Positions 5,906-10,043 of a DNA stretch of 10,043 nucleotides are shown one piece after another. The stretch comes from Gallionella sp. Lineage in GTDB: Bacteria; Pseudomonadota; Gammaproteobacteria; Burkholderiales; Gallionellaceae. The stretch is from contig SCPW01000154.1 in NCBI GenBank assembly GCA_004298605.1, positions 1-10,043 on the forward strand. The letters run 5' to 3'. The notes beneath the pieces are model-generated. The model searched no databases. It saw only the letters and a list, made by a program, of their open reading frames with translations, and was not told the origin of the DNA. The position numbers and the translations under genes are program-made. Numbering within the stretch: position 1 is the first letter of the stretch; each line of letters opens with the position of its first letter.

Positions 5906-6283
5906 ATGAGTGAAGGGAGAGCGTTGAGCAATGCCAAGACCCTGCGCACCAACCAGACTGAAGCTGAGCAGCGGCTGTGGTATCACCTGCGGGCGCACCG
6001 TTTCATGGGTTTGAAGTTTAAGCGGCAAAAGCCCATGGGTCGCTATATTGTAGATTTTGTGTGTGTGGAGCGACGGTTGATTATTGAGCTCGACGGCGGA
6101 CAACATTCCGAACAGGTGGAATATGATCGGCATCGGGATACGTGGTTGCGCAGCCAAGGCTATACAGTACTGCGTTTTTGGAATAACGAAGTCATGCAGC
6201 AGTTGGAGAGCGTGTTGGAGCAGATACGCTTGACGCTTACCCTCTCCCCCAACCCCTCTCCCGCTTGCGGGAGAGGGGAGTAA
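5906..6283 (+). CDS. DUF559-domain, Vsr-like endonuclease-fold protein
   Basis: A 125-aa protein of the DUF559 family (PD-(D/E)XK / very-short-patch-repair-like fold); DNA nicking or cleavage is inferred from the fold, and the substrate is unknown. Family features in order: LRTNQTEAEQRLWYHLRAHR (13-32), KFKRQKPMGRYIVDFVC (37-53) with D50, IIELDGGQH (59-67) with E61 and D63, then LRSQGYTVLRFWNNEVMQQ (81-99). The domain ends near IRL (106-108). The last 16 residues (TLTLSPNPSPACGRGE) are encoded by the downstream palindrome. ATG 5906 is chosen over ATG 5879 because a strong purine-rich Shine-Dalgarno ends about 3 nt upstream and the upstream residues are repeat-encoded. It has no known chemotaxis role and appears to be an inserted passenger in the operon direction. 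Confidence 0.88.
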   Translation: MSEGRALSNAKTLRTNQTEAEQRLWYHLRAHRFMGLKFKRQKPMGRYIVDFVCVERRLIIELDGGQHSEQVEYDRHRDTWLRSQGYTVLRFWNNEVMQQLESVLEQIRLTLTLSPNPSPACGRGE

Positions 6284-6351
6284 TAGTGGCCACTAGAAAT
6301 GTAAACGCTCCCCTCGCCCACTTGTGGGAGAGGGGCCGGGGGAGAGGGGAG
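6237..6351. repeat. Palindrome plus downstream ~80-bp direct repeat copy flanking the DUF559 gene
   Basis: TTACCCTCTCCCCCAACC leads into a perfect 12-bp stem CCCCTCTCCCGC/GCGGGAGAGGGG (6253-6264 and 6267-6278, loop TT). That stem ends just before the DUF559 stop at 6281-6283. 6269-6349 is the second copy of the unit at 5825-5903. No gene lies between this block and 6389. Confidence 0.9.
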
Positions 6352-6376
6352 CAAACAGTGCAGCAAGGCGAAAAAT

Positions 6377-6381
6377 AAGGA
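6377..6381 (+). promoter_or_regulatory. Shine-Dalgarno of the REC-GAF-HD-GYP gene
   Basis: AAGGA lies 7 nt before the ATG at 6389. It sits in a short AT-rich stretch outside the repeat sequences and decides this start. Confidence 0.7.
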
Positions 6382-6388
6382 ATAAAAA

Positions 6389-8131
6389 ATGACCAAACAA
6401 ACCAACCCCTCCGGCGCGCCGCCGGAAATCCTGATCGTCGAAGATAGCCCGGTGGAAGCCGAGCTGCTGCACCGCTGCCTGTGCAGGGCGGGCTACCGCG
6501 CGACGGTGGCAAGGAACGGCGAGGAAGGCTTGCAGGCCGCGCGTGCGCGCCGTCCCGCCCTGATCGTGAGCGACATCAATATGCCGCTGATGGATGGCTA
6601 TCAGTTGTGCCATGCCATCAAGTACGACGAGGCGCTGTGGAATGTCCCGGTAATTCTGCTCACGATGCTGTCCGAACCGGAAAACATCATGCAGGCGATC
6701 GACTCCGGCGCCGACGGCTACATCACCAAGCCGTTCGTCGAAGCCATCCTGCTGGAACGCATCCGCGCGCTGCGCGCCACGCCGATTCTCAGGAGGCGCG
6801 CCGAAGAGCGGCGCTCGGAAAAAGTGGAATATGACGCCAGGCTCTACACTATCACCGGCGGCACCCAGCAGGCGCTGAATTTGCTGCTCTCGGTGTATGA
6901 GAACAGCATGTCCCAGAACCGCGACCTGACACGCATCCAGACCCAGGTCAACCTGCTGAACGAGAGCCTGGACGACCAGGTGCGCGCGCGCACCGCCGAG
7001 CTGCTGCTGGAGAAGCGGGAACTGGAGCGCGTGAACCGCGCGCTGCGCACCCTCTCCGCCTGCAACATGGCGCTGGTGCGCGCCGACACCGAGGAAGAGC
7101 TGTTCCGGAACGCATGCAGCCACATTGTTGAAGTCGGGGAGCATCTCTTTGCCGGGGTATTCTTTCCCGGCGAAGAGCCGGAAAACTTTCCCCAACTGGT
7201 TTCATGCTCGGGCGGCGACGCCATCCGCCAGGGCCTTGCCGAATTGCAGCGCGACCCGGAGTACGCGCGCCGCTGCATAACCCTCGCCGCCCAGAATACG
7301 CGCCAGGTCACGGTATCCAACGATACGGAATACGGCCTGGAAAAACTGGTCGGGCTGGGTATCGGAGCGGGGTTGGCTCTGCCGCTCATCAACGGCGATC
7401 GCCTTTATGGTGTGCTGACGGTGTTCTCATCGAATACGGAGGCGTTCGATGCCGCCGAGCTCAAACTCATGAAAGAGTTGGCCGGCGATGTCGCTTACGG
7501 CATCGTCACCCTGCGGACGCGCGCCGAGCGCGACTGCTCAGCCGCCGAGCTGCGCCGGGTATTGGAGCAGACCATCACGGCCATCGCACTCACCCTGGAA
7601 AAGCGCGACCCCTACGCCGCCGGCCACCAGCAGCACACGGCCAGGCTCGCGGCCGCCATCGCCACCGAAATGGGGCTGCCGCCGCAGCAGGTGGAAGGCA
7701 TCCGCTTCGGCGCCCTGTTGCACAACATCGGCACGGTGGCCGTGCCCGCCGAAATCGTCAACCGGCCAGGCAGGCTGACCGACTTGCAATTTTCCCTGGT
7801 CAAGCAGCACACCCGGACGGGTTTCGAGATCGTGAAAGACATTCAATTCCCTTGGCCGGTGGCGCAAATGGTGCTGCAACACCACGAACGCCTGGATGGT
7901 TCCGGTTACCCGGAGGGGCTCAAGAACGGGCAGATCATACTGGAAGCGCGTATTCTGGCTGTGGCCGACGCGCTGGAAGCGATGATGGCATACCGCCCCT
8001 ACCGCGCTGCCCTGGGAAGAGACGCGGCGCTAGATATGCTGGTCCGGGAGCGCGGCGCACAGCTCGACCCCGACGTGGTGGACGCGTGCCTGCGCGTCGT
8101 CAAGGATACGGATTATGGGGCAGCAGATTGA
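6389..8131 (+). CDS. Response regulator with receiver, GAF and degenerate HD-GYP domain
   Basis: Likely an output regulator of the CheA phosphorelay. Domains over 580 aa: receiver about 12-130 with E18/D19, phospho-acceptor D62 in VSDINMPLMDG, T92 and K114 in YITKP; a coiled-coil linker about 160-215 (NRDLTRIQTQVNLLNESLDD); a GAF-like domain about 218-378 (LFRNACSHIVE, GAGLALPLINGDRLYGVLTV); and an HD-GYP domain about 392-575. HD-GYP proteins hydrolyse cyclic-di-GMP at a metal centre that needs the HD pair. Here the signature is H445-N446-I-G-T449 instead of HD-I-G-K. Other elements stay: RDPYAAGH (406-413), HHERLDGSGYP (498-508) and VADALEA. Weak or absent hydrolysis with retained ligand binding or protein contacts is inferred. 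It occupies the place of the GGDEF regulator WspR of classical Wsp clusters. A repeat-rich gap separates it from the DUF559 gene. Confidence 0.93.
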   Translation: MTKQTNPSGAPPEILIVEDSPVEAELLHRCLCRAGYRATVARNGEEGLQAARARRPALIVSDINMPLMDGYQLCHAIKYDEALWNVPVILLTMLSEPENIMQAIDSGADGYITKPFVEAILLERIRALRATPILRRRAEERRSEKVEYDARLYTITGGTQQALNLLLSVYENSMSQNRDLTRIQTQVNLLNESLDDQVRARTAELLLEKRELERVNRALRTLSACNMALVRADTEEELFRNACSHIVEVGEHLFAGVFFPGEEPENFPQLVSCSGGDAIRQGLAELQRDPEYARRCITLAAQNTRQVTVSNDTEYGLEKLVGLGIGAGLALPLINGDRLYGVLTVFSSNTEAFDAAELKLMKELAGDVAYGIVTLRTRAERDCSAAELRRVLEQTITAIALTLEKRDPYAAGHQQHTARLAAAIATEMGLPPQQVEGIRFGALLHNIGTVAVPAEIVNRPGRLTDLQFSLVKQHTRTGFEIVKDIQFPWPVAQMVLQHHERLDGSGYPEGLKNGQIILEARILAVADALEAMMAYRPYRAALGRDAALDMLVRERGAQLDPDVVDACLRVVKDTDYGAAD

Positions 8132-8198
8132 TCGGCCCGGGAAAAGCGGGGGAAGGGGCAAAAGCTCCCTCCCTTGCGCGCGCAGCGTGCGGTGTAAC

Positions 8199-8270
8199 CA
8201 GCACTTGGCTGCTGTTTTTGAGCAGCCTGGTCGAATGGCTAGCAGTTCCATCAGAAGGCTGGGGAGGGGG
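8199..8270 (-). repeat. Hairpin-forming repeat element, copy 2 (inverted)
   Basis: The reverse complement closely matches 9971-10043, including TAGCCATTCGACC, GGCTGCT, loop CAAAAAC, AGCAGCC, and the CCCC-rich flank. The 7-bp stem GGCTGCT/AGCAGCC with outer CGAC and partly paired TAGCCA arms keeps the fold of copy 1 with different stem bases. It fills much of the 214-bp gap between the two HD-GYP genes, which holds no gene. Confidence 0.87.
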
Positions 8271-8345
8271 CAAGATTGGAAAGATGAAACGACAAAATAG
8301 CGGGAAACATCAATCTGATGAATGGCCGGAACGGATGAGCGCAAT

Positions 8346-9929
8346 ATGAAAAACAAAAAGCTGACAGAGTTACTGAACACCCCTCTGGGAGTGACGCTAG
8401 CGATAACTTTACTCATCGCGGCGGTTGAGCTTTTTATCATGCTGGTAGCCCATGATGCGCTCATTCACGGAACCGCCACGGGTGCTTACTGGGAATTCGG
8501 CGGCGTTCTCCTGCTCACTGCACTCGTCGCTCCGGCGCTCTATTTCCTGGTGTTCCGGGAAATGCGCGAGAGCGAGGAACGCTTCCGGCAAATCCTCGCC
8601 ACCGCGCCGAACGCGATTGTCATTGTCGACGTGCAAGGCCGGATTACCGACTGGAACCCCGCCGCGCAACAGATGTTCGGGTACAGCCGTGAGGAAGCGG
8701 TGGGGCAGCCGATGCACCAACTGCTCCCCCCGCACCGCTACCGCGGCGATGCGGAACATGGCTTTGCACGCTTCCGGGAAACCGGTGAAGGGCCGGTGGT
8801 CGGCAAGGTCACCGAGATTTCTGCGCTGCGCAAGAGCGGCAGCGAATTCCCCGTCGAGCTATCCATCTCGGCGATCAAATTGAAAGGCTGCTGGAGTGCC
8901 ATCGGGATCATCCACGACATCACCGAGCGCAAGCGGGCGGAGCGGGCGTTCGGGGAAAGCATCGAGAGATACCGGCAGTTGTTCGACAGCATGAGCAGCG
9001 GTGTGGCCGTTTATACTGCGCGGAATGGCGGCGAGGATTTCATCCTGAAGGAAATGAATCGGGCGGGCGAGCGCATCTGCCAGACAAGCCGGGAGCAGGC
9101 TGTCGGCAGGGGGGTGCTGGAACTGTTCCCGGGTGTGATAGAGATGGGGCTGTTCGAGGTGTTCCGACAGGTATGGAGCACCGGCAAGCCCCAGCATCAG
9201 CCCGATTCGTTCTATCGGGATAATCGCCTCTCCATCTGGGTGGTGAATTATGTGTACAAATTACCCTCCGGTGAAATCGTAGCCATCTATGATGACGTCA
9301 CCAAGCGCAAGCAGGTTGAAGAGCTTCAGCGGCAAAACCAGGAACAGTTGCGCGTGGCGATGGAGGATACCATCGGCGCCATTGCCGCCACGCTGGAACA
9401 GCGCGATCCCTACACCGCCGGTCACCAGCGCCGGGTGGCGCAGTTGGCGGCGGCCATCGGAGAGGAGATGGGGCTCGCACACGAGTTGATCGAAGGCATC
9501 CATTTCGGCGGGCTGATCCACGACATCGGAAAAATCTCGGTGCCGGCGGAAATTCTGGGCAAGCCGGGGCGACTCACCGGCATCGAGTTCGGCCTGATCA
9601 AAACCCATGCCGAAGCCGGTTATGAGATCGTGAAGGGAATCGCCTTCCCCTGGCCGGTGGCCGACATGGTGCGCCAGCATCACGAGCGCATGGACGGTTC
9701 CGGTTATCCGCTGGGGCTAAAGGGTGAGCAGATTGCGCTGGAGGCGCGCATTCTGGCGGTGGCCGACGTGGTCGAGGCGATGTCGGCCAACCGCCCTTAC
9801 CGCCCCGGCCTGGGCATGGACGCGGCGATCGACGAAATAACACGGGGCCGCGGCGCCCAGCTCGACCCGGTGGCGGTGGACGCATGCCTGCGCGTCGTCA
9901 GGGAGAAGGGTTTCGTTTTTACCGAGTGA
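8346..9929 (+). CDS. Membrane-anchored PAS-PAS-HD-GYP cyclic-di-GMP phosphodiesterase
   Basis: Predicted to hydrolyse cyclic-di-GMP under control of membrane and PAS sensing. Counting from the ATG at 8346 (527 aa): transmembrane segments at about 15-36 (VTLAITLLIAAVELFIMLV) and 52-70; PAS 1 about 76-197 (FRQILATAPNAIVIVDVQG, FGYSREEAVGQ, IGIIHDITERKRAE); PAS 2 about 204-324 (YRQLFDSMSSGVAVY, IYDDVTKRK); a short coiled coil; HD-GYP about 337-522. The catalytic signature is intact: RDPYTAGH, H392-D393-I-G-K396, HH 445-446, DGSGYP to 455, ARILAVADVVEAM. An in-frame ATG at 8322 adds MAGTDERN; 8346 is preferred because GGATGAG lies 6 nt upstream and it starts a basic-then-hydrophobic N-terminus. 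Its HD-GYP domain is closely similar to that of the upstream gene, suggesting duplication. It lacks a receiver, so phosphorelay control would be indirect. Confidence 0.93.
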   Translation: MKNKKLTELLNTPLGVTLAITLLIAAVELFIMLVAHDALIHGTATGAYWEFGGVLLLTALVAPALYFLVFREMRESEERFRQILATAPNAIVIVDVQGRITDWNPAAQQMFGYSREEAVGQPMHQLLPPHRYRGDAEHGFARFRETGEGPVVGKVTEISALRKSGSEFPVELSISAIKLKGCWSAIGIIHDITERKRAERAFGESIERYRQLFDSMSSGVAVYTARNGGEDFILKEMNRAGERICQTSREQAVGRGVLELFPGVIEMGLFEVFRQVWSTGKPQHQPDSFYRDNRLSIWVVNYVYKLPSGEIVAIYDDVTKRKQVEELQRQNQEQLRVAMEDTIGAIAATLEQRDPYTAGHQRRVAQLAAAIGEEMGLAHELIEGIHFGGLIHDIGKISVPAEILGKPGRLTGIEFGLIKTHAEAGYEIVKGIAFPWPVADMVRQHHERMDGSGYPLGLKGEQIALEARILAVADVVEAMSANRPYRPGLGMDAAIDEITRGRGAQLDPVAVDACLRVVREKGFVFTE

Positions 9930-9970
9930 TTTTTTTGCGGGGTGTTACAGTTTTATTGCATCGGGTGTTA

Positions 9971-10043
9971 CCCCACCCCGGCCCTCTGATGGAACTACTA
10001 GCCATTCGACCAGGCTGCTCAAAAACAGCAGCCAAGTCGCTGG
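9971..10043 (+). repeat. Hairpin-forming repeat element, copy 3, running to the window edge
   Basis: CCCCACCCCGGCCCTCT is followed by GATGGAACTACTAGCCATTC, then GGCTGCT, loop CAAAAAC, AGCAGCC and GTCGCTGG. It is direct relative to copy 1 and inverted relative to copy 2. The right flank lies outside the window. The 41 bp between the last gene and this repeat show no convincing terminator. Confidence 0.87.

Noticed and set aside
4164..6351. Classical REP/RAYT or insertion sequence
   Set aside because: No Y1 HUH motif, DDE transposase, or terminal inverted repeats with target duplication could be identified in the window.
9930..9987. Rho-independent terminator after the last gene
   Set aside because: The T-run at 9929-9936 precedes rather than follows a stem, and the GGGT/ACCC pairing near 9964-9974 is short with no following T-tract.

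Overview
The window carries part of a chemosensory (Che/Wsp-like) gene cluster on the + strand of a GC-rich proteobacterium. A betaproteobacterium of the Nitrosomonadales/Gallionellaceae type is my best guess. That rests on protein style and on the kind of short palindromic repeats present, not on a marker gene.

Layout: (1) 1-65, the last codons of what looks like a methyl-accepting chemotaxis protein (MCP). (2) 121-1584, a CheR methyltransferase with C-terminal TPRs, joined by a linker built from repeat DNA. (3) 1585-1814, a gene-free gap of nested repeats where Wsp-type clusters often have a CheW. (4) 1815-4163, a hybrid CheA kinase with a C-terminal receiver, carrying repeat DNA in frame at five places. 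(5) 4229-4603, a four-helix-bundle (23S rRNA IVP-type) protein between cheA and cheB, with ATTCCGCAATCCGCA-type repeats on both sides. (6) 4600-5706, a CheB methylesterase. (7) 5906-6283, a DUF559/Vsr-like endonuclease-fold protein flanked by CCCTCTCCC/GGGAGAGGG repeats, including an ~80-bp direct repeat on each side. (8) 6389-8131, a receiver-GAF-HD-GYP protein whose HD signature is degenerate (HNIGT). (9) 8346-9929, a membrane PAS-PAS-HD-GYP protein with an intact HDIGK...GYP, flanked by inverted copies of a third, hairpin-forming repeat.

How the genes should work together (inference): the MCP feeds the CheA-receiver hybrid. CheR and CheB adapt the receptor, and phosphoryl groups pass to the receiver domains, including that of the REC-GAF-HD-GYP protein. 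The output is therefore linked to cyclic-di-GMP. It comes through HD-GYP (phosphodiesterase-type) proteins rather than the GGDEF cyclase (WspR) of the classical Wsp pathway, and the receiver-linked copy may be a catalytically dead sensor or regulator.

The most unusual aspect is three families of short, structured repeats spread through both intergenic and coding DNA. Two families each surround a different small stand-alone gene (four-helix bundle; DUF559) inserted between operon genes in the operon's direction. One repeat copy sits inside another where a related uninterrupted sequence exists in the same window. This suggests small repeat-plus-protein cassettes that tolerate or favour in-frame, operon-friendly insertion. 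No recognised transposase, reverse transcriptase, tRNA, rRNA or CRISPR array was seen.
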